NCBI GenBank assembly: GCA_036677805.1
Contig: JAVBVS010000024.1
Coordinates: forward strand, 1-64,000
DNA from: SIG78 sp036677805
GTDB lineage: Bacteria > Verrucomicrobiota > Lentisphaeria > Victivallales > Victivallaceae
Direction of reading: 5' to 3'
Length of the DNA: 64,000 nucleotides
Below, one piece after another: positions 9,374 through 18,189 of the stretch (position 1 is its first letter; each line of letters starts with the position of its first letter). Both the position numbers and the translations under genes were made by a program. Below the pieces are notes generated by a model, which worked only from the letters and a program-made list of their open reading frames with translations, searched no databases and was not told the origin of the DNA.

Positions 9374-9425
9374 GGATCATCCTCCGAGTGTGCGCCTGCG
9401 CGGTTGCGATTTCCATCACAATGAT

Positions 9426-9454
9426 AATATAGAGCAAAAAAAAGAGATTGACAA
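9426..9454 (-). promoter_or_regulatory. promoter of the AraC gene at 9373
   Basis: On the minus strand, TTGTCA (9454-9449), 17-bp spacer, TATATT (9431-9426). The -35 box overlaps a TTGACA on the plus strand at 9448 for which no well-spaced -10 is visible; the plus-strand operon promoter may therefore need an activator. Confidence 0.55.
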
Positions 9455-9513
9455 GGAAGCATGGAAAAATAAACGGATTAATTTATAGTCAGCACAACAT
9501 TGCGGAGGTTCCC

Positions 9514-10527
9514 ATGGTTTTCGACAAACGGCAATTCATCGCTTCGGTTCTGAACTCTCCCCGGCGCAAAACCGTACCGGTCATGACTTCGCCCGGCGCG
9601 GAGCTGATCGGAGCGAAGCCGCGCGCGGTCTTTCAGGACGGGGAACTTCAGTTCCGCTGCATTCGGGCATTGAGCGAGGCCGCTCCGGTCGACGCTCAGG
9701 TGACTTTCATGGATCTGTCGATCGAAGCCGAAGCCTTCGGCAGCGAAATCACCTTTTCGGATTACGAGAACCCGACCGTTTCCCGGCCGCTCGCCGGCAC
9801 CGCGGCGGCGATCCGCGCCCTGCGGATTCCGGCAGTGGGTTCCGGGCGGACCGTCGAGGTGCTGAAGTGCGCCCGGCTCTGCGCGGAACGGCTGGAACGG
9901 CCGACCTTCGGCGGCATCATCGGTCCCTATTCGCTGGCCGGACGGCTGGCGGATATGACCGAAATGATGATGCTGGCCGCCGCCGAGCCGGAAACCGCGC
10001 ACGCGCTGCTGGCCAAAACTTCCGCTTTTCTGAAGGAATATCTGCTGGCAGTCAAGGAGACGGGCGTAGCCGGGGCGATCATCGCCGAACCGGCGGCGGG
10101 GCTGCTTTCCTCGGACATGTGCCGGGAATTCGCCGCCGATTATCTACGGCCGATCATCGCGGCGGTCCGGGACGACGGGTTCATGGTAATTCTGCACAAC
10201 TGCGGCAAAACCGAAAAGCAGGTCGATGCGCTGCTCTCCACCGGAGCGGATGCGCTGCATGTCGGCAACGCCGTCGAAATTCTCGATATTCTGGCTCAAG
10301 TTCCGGAAAATGTTCCGGTCATGGGCAACCTTGACCCGGTCGGCGTGTTCAAATCCATGGATGCGAACGCGGTATTCGAACGCACCATGGCGTTGCTCCG
10401 CAAAACCGCGCCTTATCGCAATTACGTGCTCTCCAGCGGCTGCGACCTGCCGCCGGCGGTGCCGCTCGACAATGTGAAAGCGTTTCTTGAAGCCTTGAAG
10501 GTTTACAACAATCAAATCGGAGACTGA
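9514..10527 (+). CDS. uroporphyrinogen decarboxylase-family methyltransferase
   Basis: 337 residues of the UroD/MtaA/CmuA superfamily, which moves methyl groups to or from a corrinoid cofactor. H228 and C230 in LHNCGKTEKQ and C310 in SSGCDLPP match the zinc-thiolate site of the MtaA branch, so methyl transfer rather than decarboxylation is likely. The ATG at 9514 has GGAGG upstream; the longer frame from 9448 is discarded. First gene of an operon with a corrinoid protein (3-bp gap), reactivase and DUF1638 protein. It may demethylate a methoxy or methylamine substrate, or pass methyl from corrinoid to a carrier; no coenzyme M genes are seen here. Confidence 0.85.
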   Translation: MVFDKRQFIASVLNSPRRKTVPVMTSPGAELIGAKPRAVFQDGELQFRCIRALSEAAPVDAQVTFMDLSIEAEAFGSEITFSDYENPTVSRPLAGTAAAIRALRIPAVGSGRTVEVLKCARLCAERLERPTFGGIIGPYSLAGRLADMTEMMMLAAAEPETAHALLAKTSAFLKEYLLAVKETGVAGAIIAEPAAGLLSSDMCREFAADYLRPIIAAVRDDGFMVILHNCGKTEKQVDALLSTGADALHVGNAVEILDILAQVPENVPVMGNLDPVGVFKSMDANAVFERTMALLRKTAPYRNYVLSSGCDLPPAVPLDNVKAFLEALKVYNNQIGD

Positions 10528-10530
10528 ATC

Positions 10531-11154
10531 ATGACGGATTTCGAAGCTCTCAAAACCGCGGTGATCAAGGGCCGGCGCAACGATGTGACCGCCATCGTCC
10601 AGGCGGCGATCGACGCCGGGGAGGACATCAACGCCATTCTCGATTCGGGCATGATCCCGGCCATGCGTGAAATCGGCGAACGCTTCAGCCGCAACGAAGC
10701 CTATGTCCCGGAACTTCTGATCGCCGCCCGCGCCATGCAGTCCGGGCTGTCGCTGATCGAACCCCTGATTGCCGCTTCCGGGCGCAAGTCGATGGGCAAA
10801 GTCGCCATCGGCACCGTCAAGGGCGATTTGCACGACATCGGCAAGAATCTGGTGGCGATCATGCTCCGCGGCGCGGGTTACGATGTGGTCGACCTCGGCG
10901 TCAATTGCGACGTGGCCAAGTATGAGGAAGGCGCCGCACAGGGCGCCCAGATCGTCGCCTGCAGCAGTCTGCTCACGACCACCATGCCCTACATGAAGGA
11001 AGTGGTCGAACACTTCCGGGGCCGGGGGCTCAAGGTCATCATCGGCGGCGCTCCGGTCACCCGCGCTTATTGCGATGAAATCGGCGCCGACGGCTACAGC
11101 GAAGACGCCAACGGCGCGGTCAAGCTGGTCGACAGCCTGCTCAAAGCCTGTTGA
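10531..11154 (+). CDS. methyltransferase corrinoid protein (MtaC/MtbC-like)
   Basis: 207 residues, the usual size. Residues 1-85 are the four-helix cap that shields the cofactor; residues 88-205 are the B12-binding Rossmann domain with D99-x-H101-x-x-G104 (KGDLHDIGKN), whose histidine binds cobalt in the base-off form, plus ACSSLLTTTMPYM and GGAPVT. It carries a methyl group between the methyltransferase encoded just upstream and an acceptor. GGAG precedes the start. Confidence 0.92.
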   Translation: MTDFEALKTAVIKGRRNDVTAIVQAAIDAGEDINAILDSGMIPAMREIGERFSRNEAYVPELLIAARAMQSGLSLIEPLIAASGRKSMGKVAIGTVKGDLHDIGKNLVAIMLRGAGYDVVDLGVNCDVAKYEEGAAQGAQIVACSSLLTTTMPYMKEVVEHFRGRGLKVIIGGAPVTRAYCDEIGADGYSEDANGAVKLVDSLLKAC

Positions 11155-11157
11155 CCG

Positions 11158-12552
11158 ATGATTGAAAGCTCCGTTATGCGCATTACCGTAACCGAACCGG
11201 AGAATCTGGCCCGGCTGCTGGCCCGCGCGGGGCATGCGCCCGATCTGCGTTGCGGCGGGCGCGGCACCTGCGGCCGCTGCCGGGTGCGGCTGCTTTCCGG
11301 CGAATGGGAGTCGGACGGTCGCCGGATCAGTGCTCCGGCCGAGGCTCTGGCCTGCCGCACCCGTCTGACGGGCGCGGCGGGCGAGGTTGAATTCACGCCG
11401 GCCCCGACCCATGGCGACGTTGCTTCCGGGTGGCATTCGCGGCCGCTGCCGGAGTGTGCCGAAAGCGTGATCGGCGTCGATCTCGGTACCACCACCATTG
11501 CCGCGGTCAAAATCCGCGCGGGCCGGATCGTCGGCCGGGCGGGGTGCTTCAACGCCCAGAACCGTTACGGCGACAATGTCGTCTCCCGGATCAACGCCGC
11601 TGCCGCCGATCTGGCGGGCTTGCGGCAGGCGGTGCGCGATTCCGTCGACGGTTTGCTTCAAGAGCTCGGCGCCGACGATGTATGCCGGATTGCGGTGGCC
11701 GGCAACACGGTGATGACCACGCTCTTTCACGGCATCGATCCCTCAGCGATCGGGGTGCTGCCGTTCACGCCGCCGGCGCGCATCTTCGCGCCCGAATCAT
11801 GGCGCGGCATTCCGTTGCTGACCGTGCCGTGCATCGCCGGATATGTCGGCGGCGACCTCACCGCGGGGTGGCATGAGACGCAGCCCGCCGTCGGCGAAAT
11901 GCTGGTCGATATCGGCACCAACTGCGAAATCATGTTTCATACCGCCTCGGGCATCGTCTGCAGCGCGGCGGCGGCGGGGCCCGCGTTTGAAGGCGCCGGA
12001 CTCCATTTCGGCTGCCGCGCGGCGGCCGGAGCGATCGATCATTACGATGGAGCGGGGGTTTTTTCCGTGCTGGGCGGCGGCGAGCCGCGGGGACTCTGCG
12101 GTTCGGCCTTCATCGATTTTCTGGCGGTGGAACGGGCCGCCGGCCATCTGAATGAATTCGGCCGTTACCAGCCCCGGGCGGAAACCATGACGATCACGCC
12201 GGAAATTTTCGTCCATGAATACGACATCGAGCAGCTGTTGAAGGCCAAGGCCGCGGTCTGGGCCGGCATCCGCACCCTGGAAGAATATTGCGGCCGGAAG
12301 GCGAACCGGATTTATCTGGCCGGGGGATTTGCGCAGAATCTCGATCTCGAACGCGCCGTCGCCATCGGGATGCTGCCCGAGCGCACTTATGAAATCGTCG
12401 GCAACACCAGTCTGGGCGGGGCGGCGCGCCTCGCCGCCGCGCCGGAAACGATGGCTGAACTGGAGCGGTTGATCGATCTGCCGCGCGAAGTTCCGCTCAA
12501 CACGCTGCCCGGCTTCGAAGACAACTTCATCGACGGCTTGCTGCTGCCGTGA
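11158..12552 (+). CDS. corrinoid activation protein, RACE/ASKHA type
   Basis: 464 residues. An N-terminal 2Fe-2S ferredoxin domain has C32-x5-C38-x2-C41 and C66; the C-terminal ASKHA ATPase part has GVDLGTTTIAAVKI, MLVDIGTNCEIMF and YLAGGFAQNLDLE. Such proteins reduce cob(II)alamin back to cob(I)alamin at the cost of ATP, repairing oxidised corrinoid protein. Starts at 11158 or 11176 are both possible; neither has a strong ribosome site. It overlaps the next gene by 4 bp, so these genes are co-translated. Confidence 0.9.
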   Translation: MIESSVMRITVTEPENLARLLARAGHAPDLRCGGRGTCGRCRVRLLSGEWESDGRRISAPAEALACRTRLTGAAGEVEFTPAPTHGDVASGWHSRPLPECAESVIGVDLGTTTIAAVKIRAGRIVGRAGCFNAQNRYGDNVVSRINAAAADLAGLRQAVRDSVDGLLQELGADDVCRIAVAGNTVMTTLFHGIDPSAIGVLPFTPPARIFAPESWRGIPLLTVPCIAGYVGGDLTAGWHETQPAVGEMLVDIGTNCEIMFHTASGIVCSAAAAGPAFEGAGLHFGCRAAAGAIDHYDGAGVFSVLGGGEPRGLCGSAFIDFLAVERAAGHLNEFGRYQPRAETMTITPEIFVHEYDIEQLLKAKAAVWAGIRTLEEYCGRKANRIYLAGGFAQNLDLERAVAIGMLPERTYEIVGNTSLGGAARLAAAPETMAELERLIDLPREVPLNTLPGFEDNFIDGLLLP

Positions 12553-13307
12553 AATTCAAGGTACTCAGCTGCCGGGTCTTTCAACCCGAATTCGAGGCCG
12601 TGCGGGCGGAGTCGCCGCACGAGTTCGAGCTGGAGTTCGTGGATATCGCCGAACATCTCCAGCCGGCGGTCCTGCGGCGGAAACTGCAACAGCGGATCAA
12701 TGAAACCGGCGCCGGCGATGCGATTCTGCTCGGCTACGGCTTGTGCGGCACGGCGGCGGCGGGCTTGTGCGCCCGGCGGATTCCGCTGGTGCTTTTCCGC
12801 AGTCACGACTGCGGCGGCGTATTGCTCGGCAGCCGCTGCCGGTTCGAACAGATATTCCGGCCGATGCCGAGTACGCCGTTCGCTTCGGCGGGCATGGTCT
12901 CCGCCGGCCAACCGTATTTCAGCGACGGCATGGCCGCCGGCGGCGGAACCTACGCCGAATGGGTCGAGCAATACGGCGAGGAGGCGGCGCAATACCTCCG
13001 CGACGCGCTCCATCCCCGGCTCGACGGCCGGTTGCAGCCGATTTTCTTCATCCACACCGTGCCTGCGCCCGAGGCGGTCGCCGCCTGCCGGGCCTGCGCC
13101 GCGCAGGAAGAGCGCGAATTCCGCGAACTGGAGGGCAGTTTGCGGCTGGTGCGGATGCTGCTGGCCGGGGATTGGCCGGAAGCAGACTTCCTCGTCGTTC
13201 CGCCCGGAAACCGCGTTCAGCACACCGGCGACTGGGAGCGGATCATGGCTTCCGCCCCTCCGCCGAAATCACGATCTTGCCGCCCGGTGAAACATCCGGT
13301 GAAATAA
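12549..13307 (+). CDS. DUF1638 domain protein
   Basis: 252 residues beginning with GTG in a 4-bp overlap with the reactivase gene. It shows the features of DUF1638 proteins: GDAILLGYGLCGTAAAGL, IPLVLFRSHDCGGVLLG and a C-terminal hydrolase-free alpha/beta layout. DUF1638 genes are often found beside corrinoid methyltransferases, but their reaction is not established. The conserved Cys and His residues (LCG, SHDCGG) might bind a metal or cofactor. Last gene of the operon. Confidence 0.8.
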   Translation: MKFKVLSCRVFQPEFEAVRAESPHEFELEFVDIAEHLQPAVLRRKLQQRINETGAGDAILLGYGLCGTAAAGLCARRIPLVLFRSHDCGGVLLGSRCRFEQIFRPMPSTPFASAGMVSAGQPYFSDGMAAGGGTYAEWVEQYGEEAAQYLRDALHPRLDGRLQPIFFIHTVPAPEAVAACRACAAQEEREFRELEGSLRLVRMLLAGDWPEADFLVVPPGNRVQHTGDWERIMASAPPPKSRSCRPVKHPVK

Positions 13308-13361
13308 ATCGCGGAGTTTCCGATATGACGCTTGCGGAACCGCATCCCGAGGGGTAACTGT

Positions 13362-13389
13362 AAAAAAACCGGAAACAGGTTGACCGGTT
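13362..13389 (-). terminator. second intrinsic terminator, minus strand
   Basis: AACCGG and CCGGTT separated by 11 nt, followed on the minus strand by seven T residues. It backs up the terminator at 13461-13490. Confidence 0.5.
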
Positions 13390-13460
13390 CATGACAACCC
13401 GGGGGCGAGACCGCCGGATCGGAAGGCGATGGCGAAGACGATCGGACGATAGAGTCGCAA

Positions 13461-13490
13461 AGAAAAAGCGGGCGGCCGGAAAAAGCCCGC
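13461..13490 (-). terminator. intrinsic terminator of the ketone-body operon
   Basis: On the minus strand, GCGGGC, an 11-nt loop and GCCCGC are followed by TTTTTCTTT, 75 bp after the stop of the SDR gene. Confidence 0.7.
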
Positions 13491-13564
13491 AATCCTGTTG
13501 TCTTCGTGTATTCAACCGGGCCCCAACCCGCAGGAGCGAGGCCCGGCAGAATCTTAGCTCCGCT

Positions 13565-14317
13565 TCAAATCCGCAGTCCGCCGTCGATTTCCAGAATTTT
13601 GCCGTTGACGAAATCGTTTTCGATGATGAATTTGACGGCGGCGGCAATTTCCGTCATTTCGCCCAGTCGCCGCAACGGCACCTGAGCCACGATTTTCTCC
13701 TGGATCTCGGGTTTGATCGCGGCCACCATTTCGGTTTTGACGTAGCCCGGCGCGATTGCCGCACAGCGGATGCCGTAACGCGCAAGTTCTTTGCTCCAGA
13801 CCACGGTCATGGCGTCGACTCCGGCTTTGGCGGCTGAGTAGTTGGTCTGGCCGAAATTCCCGGCGCGGCAGACCGAAGAGATGTTGATGATGACGCCGCC
13901 GTTGCCGGAAACGGCCATCGCGGCGGCGGCTTCCCGGGCGCAGAGAAAGACGCCGGTCAGATTTACCTCGATGACGCTTTGGAAGTCGGCCAGCGGCAGG
14001 GTTTGAACCGCCTGATCTTTGATTTTGAGCAACAACCCGTCGCGGGTGATCCCGGCGTTGTTGACCAATATATCGAGGCCTCCCTCTTCGGCGATCCGGG
14101 CAAACATCGCTTTGACCGAAGATTCGTCGCGCACGTCGCAACCATGGGGGATGATTCCGGCGTCGGGCCCGGCACTTTGGCTCAAAGCCTCCATCGCCTC
14201 CCGGTTGATGTCGCAGCCGTGGACGATCGCTCCGGCGGCGGCCAGTTCAAGGGCGATCCGGCGCCCCAGACCGCGGCTGGCGCCGGTGACCAGACAATGT
14301 TTATTTTTAATATCCAT
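13565..14317 (-). CDS. SDR dehydrogenase (FabG/PhaB/BDH-like)
   Basis: 250-residue classical short-chain dehydrogenase. TGASRGLGRRIA is the NAD(P) loop; NNAG at 87-90, S147, Y160 and K164 (QTNYSAAKAG) are the catalytic set. Sequence alone cannot separate 3-oxoacyl-ACP reductase, acetoacetyl-CoA reductase and 3-hydroxybutyrate dehydrogenase. As the last gene after CoA-transferase, thiolase and 3-hydroxybutyryl-CoA dehydrogenase, a reductase or dehydrogenase of C4 hydroxyacids is the best guess. Confidence 0.87.
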   Translation of the reverse strand: MDIKNKHCLVTGASRGLGRRIALELAAAGAIVHGCDINREAMEALSQSAGPDAGIIPHGCDVRDESSVKAMFARIAEEGGLDILVNNAGITRDGLLLKIKDQAVQTLPLADFQSVIEVNLTGVFLCAREAAAAMAVSGNGGVIINISSVCRAGNFGQTNYSAAKAGVDAMTVVWSKELARYGIRCAAIAPGYVKTEMVAAIKPEIQEKIVAQVPLRRLGEMTEIAAAVKFIIENDFVNGKILEIDGGLRI

Positions 14318-14333
14318 AAAGCAAAGCCTTTCC

Positions 14334-15182
14334 TCAGTATTGATAGAATCCGGCGCCGCTTTTGCGTCCCAGTCTGCCCGCCGCGACCAGTTGATTTATG
14401 GTCGCCGCCGGGGCGAAATCCGCCCGTCCGGTTGAGCGCTGAAGCACTTCGAGAATGTGCTTGCAGACATCCAGCCCCACCAGGTCGGCCACCTTCAGCG
14501 GCCCTGCCGGATAGAGCGCGCCAAGTTCCATCGCCGTATCGATCGCTTCCGGGGTGGCGACGCCTTCGTCGAGCAGTTTGGCCGCCTCGTTGATCAACGG
14601 CAGAAGCAATCGGTTGACGATGAAACCGGGAGAATCCCTGACCTCGACTACGGTTTTGCCGCAGGCGTCGAGAATGGCGTTGACCCGGGTTTTGACTTCC
14701 GGCCTCAGGATTGGCGTGAGAATCAGTTCGACCAGTTCGAGTTTGGTCGGCGGATTGAAAAAATGAATCCCGAGAAACCGTTCCGGCCGGACCAGTCCGG
14801 CCGCCAGCGTCATAACGCTCAGGGAGCTGGTATTGGTGCCGATGATGGCCTCGGGGGAGATCACGGCCTCAAGCCGGGCGTAGAACTCTTTTTTGATTTC
14901 CGGATTTTCGACGATCGCTTCGATCACCAATCCCACCGGCGCCAGACTTTCGACTCCGTCGGCGACGGCAATCAGACTGACGATTTCCGCCGCCCTCTCA
15001 GGGGCGAGTTTGCCTTTTTCCACACTGCCGGACAAACGTTTCCGGATTTTGCCCAGGCCATTTTGCGCCCACTCTTTTTCCACGTCCCAAAGCACCACTC
15101 TGAAGCCATGCTCGGCCAACATCTGAGCGATGCCGCCGCCCATGACGCCGCTTCCGGCCACACCGATAATCGGATTGTTCAT
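14334..15182 (-). CDS. hbd: 3-hydroxybutyryl-CoA dehydrogenase
   Basis: 282 residues, the normal single-function length. GVAGSGVMGGGIAQMLAEHG binds NAD; GTNTSSLSVMTLA and GIHFFNPPTKLELVE are the catalytic-region signatures (His in HFFNPP), and RDSPGFIVNRLLLPLINEA is the family's C-terminal domain start. It interconverts 3-hydroxybutyryl-CoA and acetoacetyl-CoA in the cytoplasm. Gaps of 16 bp on both sides show it is in one operon with the thiolase and SDR. No crotonase or butyryl-CoA dehydrogenase is present, so a full butyrate pathway is not encoded here. Confidence 0.92.
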   Translation of the reverse strand: MNNPIIGVAGSGVMGGGIAQMLAEHGFRVVLWDVEKEWAQNGLGKIRKRLSGSVEKGKLAPERAAEIVSLIAVADGVESLAPVGLVIEAIVENPEIKKEFYARLEAVISPEAIIGTNTSSLSVMTLAAGLVRPERFLGIHFFNPPTKLELVELILTPILRPEVKTRVNAILDACGKTVVEVRDSPGFIVNRLLLPLINEAAKLLDEGVATPEAIDTAMELGALYPAGPLKVADLVGLDVCKHILEVLQRSTGRADFAPAATINQLVAAGRLGRKSGAGFYQY

Positions 15183-15198
15183 AACGCTTCCTCCGCTG

Positions 15199-16371
15199 TT
15201 AAATGTTTTCCAGCAATATCGCCAGACCCATGCCGCCGCCGATGCACAATGAAGCCACGCCGAGCGCCGCGTTCCGGCGCTTCATCTGGTACATCAACGT
15301 CACCACAATGCGCGCACCGCTGGCCCCGACCGGGTGTCCCAACGCGATGGCGCCGCCATTGACGTTGACCTTCGCCGCATCAAGGCCGAGCTGCTCGATC
15401 ACCGCCAGCGACTGAACCGCAAACGCTTCATTGAGCTCCCACAAATCAATGTCACCGGGATTCATGCCGTTATTTTTGAGGAGCTTGCGGACCGCTCCGA
15501 TCGGTCCCAGACCCATCAGTTCCGGCGCACAGCCCATGCCGGCGACATCAACGATCCGAACGCATTGCGAACGCGTTTGGATCATATCTTCGGCCGCCAC
15601 CACCACCGCCGCGCCGCCATCGTTGATTCCGGAAGCGTTGCCCGCCGTCACCGTGCCGTCCGGTTTGAATGCCGGGCGCAGTTTGGCCAGCGCCGCCAGA
15701 TCGGTTTGCGGACGCGGATATTCATCGGCGTCAATCACGATCTCCTGTTTCCGCTGTTTTACCGTCACCGGGACCATCTCCGCCCGGAATAATCCGGCGG
15801 CCATTGCCGCCGCCGCGCGGCGCTGGCTTTCCACCGCGAAAGCATCCTGTGCCTTGCGGGGAATGGCGAATTTCTCCGCGATATTCTCGGCGGTCATCCC
15901 CATGTGGTATTGTCCGAAAACATCGGTCAGAGCATCATGGGTTACCGTATCGCAGGCGGTGCAGTCACCCAGGCGTGCGCCCTGACGCAGCGCCGGCAGA
16001 ATATAGGGCGCGCCGCTCATGGATTCGGTCCCGCCGGCCAGAATGGCGGCGGCTTCTCCGGCGCGTACCGCGCGGAACGCCAGATCGATCGCTTTCAAAC
16101 CCGAACCGCAAACCTGGTTGACGGTGTATGCCGACGCCGTCACCGGCACGCCGCAGCCGATGGCGATCTGGCGCGCCGGATTCTGGCCGAGACCGGCCTG
16201 CAGCACATTGCCGATGATCACTTCATCCATGCTCTCGGCGCTCAAGCCGGAACGCTCCAAAGCCGCCATGGCGGCGATGCGGCCCAGTTCCGTTGCCGAC
16301 AATTGCGCAAAACAGCCGTTCAGCGCGCCGATCGGAGTTCGTGCGGCGCCTGCAATCAATACTTTTTTCAT
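15199..16371 (-). CDS. atoB: acetyl-CoA C-acetyltransferase (thiolase)
   Basis: 390 residues. C88 (NQVCGSGLKA) is the acylated cysteine; H346 (ALGHPVGASG) and C376 (CIGGGMG) complete the active site. It cleaves acetoacetyl-CoA to two acetyl-CoA or runs the reverse condensation. The start overlaps the CoA-transferase stop by 4 bp (ATGA). Symbol atoB is used for function; thlA would be equally fitting. Confidence 0.93.
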   Translation of the reverse strand: MKKVLIAGAARTPIGALNGCFAQLSATELGRIAAMAALERSGLSAESMDEVIIGNVLQAGLGQNPARQIAIGCGVPVTASAYTVNQVCGSGLKAIDLAFRAVRAGEAAAILAGGTESMSGAPYILPALRQGARLGDCTACDTVTHDALTDVFGQYHMGMTAENIAEKFAIPRKAQDAFAVESQRRAAAAMAAGLFRAEMVPVTVKQRKQEIVIDADEYPRPQTDLAALAKLRPAFKPDGTVTAGNASGINDGGAAVVVAAEDMIQTRSQCVRIVDVAGMGCAPELMGLGPIGAVRKLLKNNGMNPGDIDLWELNEAFAVQSLAVIEQLGLDAAKVNVNGGAIALGHPVGASGARIVVTLMYQMKRRNAALGVASLCIGGGMGLAILLENI

Positions 16372-17921
16372 ATTCTTTCCTCCCCGTTGGTGGCTGCGAA
16401 AATGGAATTCGGCATCAGCTTGAGCTGGTCCGCAATTTCAGGCTTGAAGGCCATATGATCGAGAATATCTTTCTGCAAATCGATTCCCGGTGCGATTTCG
16501 GTCAGCAAAAGACCCCTGGGGGTCAGGACGAACACTGCGCGTTCGGTGATGTAAAATACCTTCTGGCCCCGTTGCATGGCATATTCGCCGCTGAAGGTCA
16601 CATGTTCGACCGCGTCGACGAATTTATCGAATTTGCCTTCGGAGTCGATCTGCAATTTGCCGTCGCGGAAGGCCACCGCCAGTCCCCCGGCGGTGAAAGT
16701 TCCGGTCAGGATCAGGATTCGGGCGGTCTGGGTAATGTCGACAAAGCCGCCGATTCCGGCGATCCGGCCGCTGAATTTACTGACGTTGACATTGCCCTGG
16801 CGGTCGACTTCGGCCATGCCCAGAAAGGCGATATCCAAGCCGCCGCCGTTATAAAAGTCAAACATGTAGGGCTGATCAATGACGGCCTGCGGATAGTGGG
16901 CGGCCCCGAAGCTCAAGCCCGATTCCGGCAAGCCGCCGATCGGGCCGGATTCCACGGTCAGCGTGATGCGGTCGAGCTGGCCTTTTTCCCGGGCGATCAT
17001 GGCAATGCCTTCAGGCAGTCCGATGCCGAGGTTGACGATGGCGCCGGGGGCGATTTCGAGGAAGGCGCGACCGCAGACATAACGTCTGGCGCCATCTTCC
17101 AGCGGCGGCAGGTTCAGGGTGTTGATATCGCCCTGCTTAAGATAGTTCTCATTATACTTTTCGGCATAGGTCTGCATGTCTTCGGCGCCTTCGGCCACGA
17201 CTGCCGCATCGACGTAAATGCCGGGGATTTTTATGCTTTTGGGGTCGCGCGAATAATCCGCAACCATGCGCGATACCTGAACAATCACTTTGCCGCCGGA
17301 ATTTTTGACCGCCTGCGCAATGGAAAGCGCTTCCGCGGTAATCACCTCGTCGTCGAAGGAAATATTGCCGAACGAGTCCGAGGCGCTTCCCCGCAGCAGC
17401 GCATAGTTGATCGGGAACCCGTGATAAAACAGATATTCGCGACCCCTGAGTTCGATCAATTCAACCAGATCTTCCCGGGTCCGGTCATTGAGTTTTCCGC
17501 CCATGTTTCTCGGATCGACGAAAGTCCCCAGCCCGATGTGCGAAACCCGGCCCGGATTGCCGGCGGCGATTTCCCGGAAGAGATGGCTGATCACGCCCTG
17601 TGGAAAATTGTAGGCTTCGATTTTGTTTTCCAACGCCAGCCGTCCCATGGCCGGAGCCAGATTCCAATGTCCGCCGACCACTCTTTTGAGCAATTTTTCA
17701 TGGCCCAGATGGTTCAGCCCGCGAATCTTGCCGTCACCCTGTCCGGCGGCGTAAACCAGAGTCAGATTCTGCGGGGTTCCCTCCCGCAGAAAACGTCTTT
17801 CCAGCGCCGCGGTCAACGCCTCGGGGTGGGTGCAGCCGACGAACCCGCCGGTTGCAATGGTGGAATCGCTTGCGATCATGGCGACTGCTTCATCCGCCGT
17901 CATCACCGATACTTTTTTCAT
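16368..17921 (-). CDS. fused acyl-CoA:acetate/3-ketoacid CoA-transferase
   Basis: 517 residues combining alpha and beta halves in one chain, like the YdiF/propionate CoA-transferase group. E324 in TVESGPIGG is the expected catalytic glutamate that forms the CoA thioester; the N-terminal half has ATGGFVGCTHPEAL. It would activate acetoacetate or short-chain acids with CoA. The start at 17921 has AAGGGT upstream; the longer frame to 17999 would run through the sigma-54 promoter. First gene of the operon ending at 13565. Confidence 0.9.
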   Translation of the reverse strand: MKKVSVMTADEAVAMIASDSTIATGGFVGCTHPEALTAALERRFLREGTPQNLTLVYAAGQGDGKIRGLNHLGHEKLLKRVVGGHWNLAPAMGRLALENKIEAYNFPQGVISHLFREIAAGNPGRVSHIGLGTFVDPRNMGGKLNDRTREDLVELIELRGREYLFYHGFPINYALLRGSASDSFGNISFDDEVITAEALSIAQAVKNSGGKVIVQVSRMVADYSRDPKSIKIPGIYVDAAVVAEGAEDMQTYAEKYNENYLKQGDINTLNLPPLEDGARRYVCGRAFLEIAPGAIVNLGIGLPEGIAMIAREKGQLDRITLTVESGPIGGLPESGLSFGAAHYPQAVIDQPYMFDFYNGGGLDIAFLGMAEVDRQGNVNVSKFSGRIAGIGGFVDITQTARILILTGTFTAGGLAVAFRDGKLQIDSEGKFDKFVDAVEHVTFSGEYAMQRGQKVFYITERAVFVLTPRGLLLTEIAPGIDLQKDILDHMAFKPEIADQLKLMPNSIFAATNGEERI

Positions 17922-17982
17922 GACAGAACCCTTACTGATTGAATTCCCGGAATGATTGGAATCGATATTCGGGTTCGGATGT

Positions 17983-17998
17983 AGCAATATTGATGCCA
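17983..17998 (-). promoter_or_regulatory. sigma-54 (-24/-12) promoter
   Basis: On the minus strand the 16-mer TGGCATCAATATTGCT matches TGGCAYRNNNNTTGCW at all but one defined position, with GG and GC correctly spaced. Predicted start about 17972, some 50 nt before the CoA-transferase ATG. The neighbouring gene encodes a sigma-54 activator, which supports it. Confidence 0.85.
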
Positions 17999-18084
17999 AC
18001 TATGACGGCGCTGCGTAATTTCAGTAAGGAAATGTTGCGACAGCCATACCGGAAGCAGGGTTCGGCGGGACGAAAAAGAGAGGA

Positions 18085-18189
18085 AAGTGTCCTCTGAAAA
18101 GGACACTTATACCGGATGTGTCTAAAGTGTTCTGGAAATAAAACACTTTTCCGAAATAAATCGCAAAAAGTGTTCCGTAAAAGCTACAT
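18085..18189. promoter_or_regulatory. repeated activator sites, GTGT-N12-ACAC
   Basis: Dyad 1 at 18085-18108 has perfect 8-bp arms (AAGTGTCC/GGACACTT). Dyad 2 at 18124-18149 has perfect arms AAAGTGTT/AACACTTT. Both share GTGT-N12-ACAC, with centres 40 bp apart. A weaker third copy, GTGT-N12-ACAT, lies at 18170-18189 over the end of the activator gene. They lie about 90-190 bp upstream of the -24 element, the normal range for enhancer-binding-protein sites. Confidence 0.75.

Noticed and set aside
10144..11730. 528-codon minus-strand frame
   Set aside because: Lies across three genes with clear corrinoid-pathway motifs on the plus strand.
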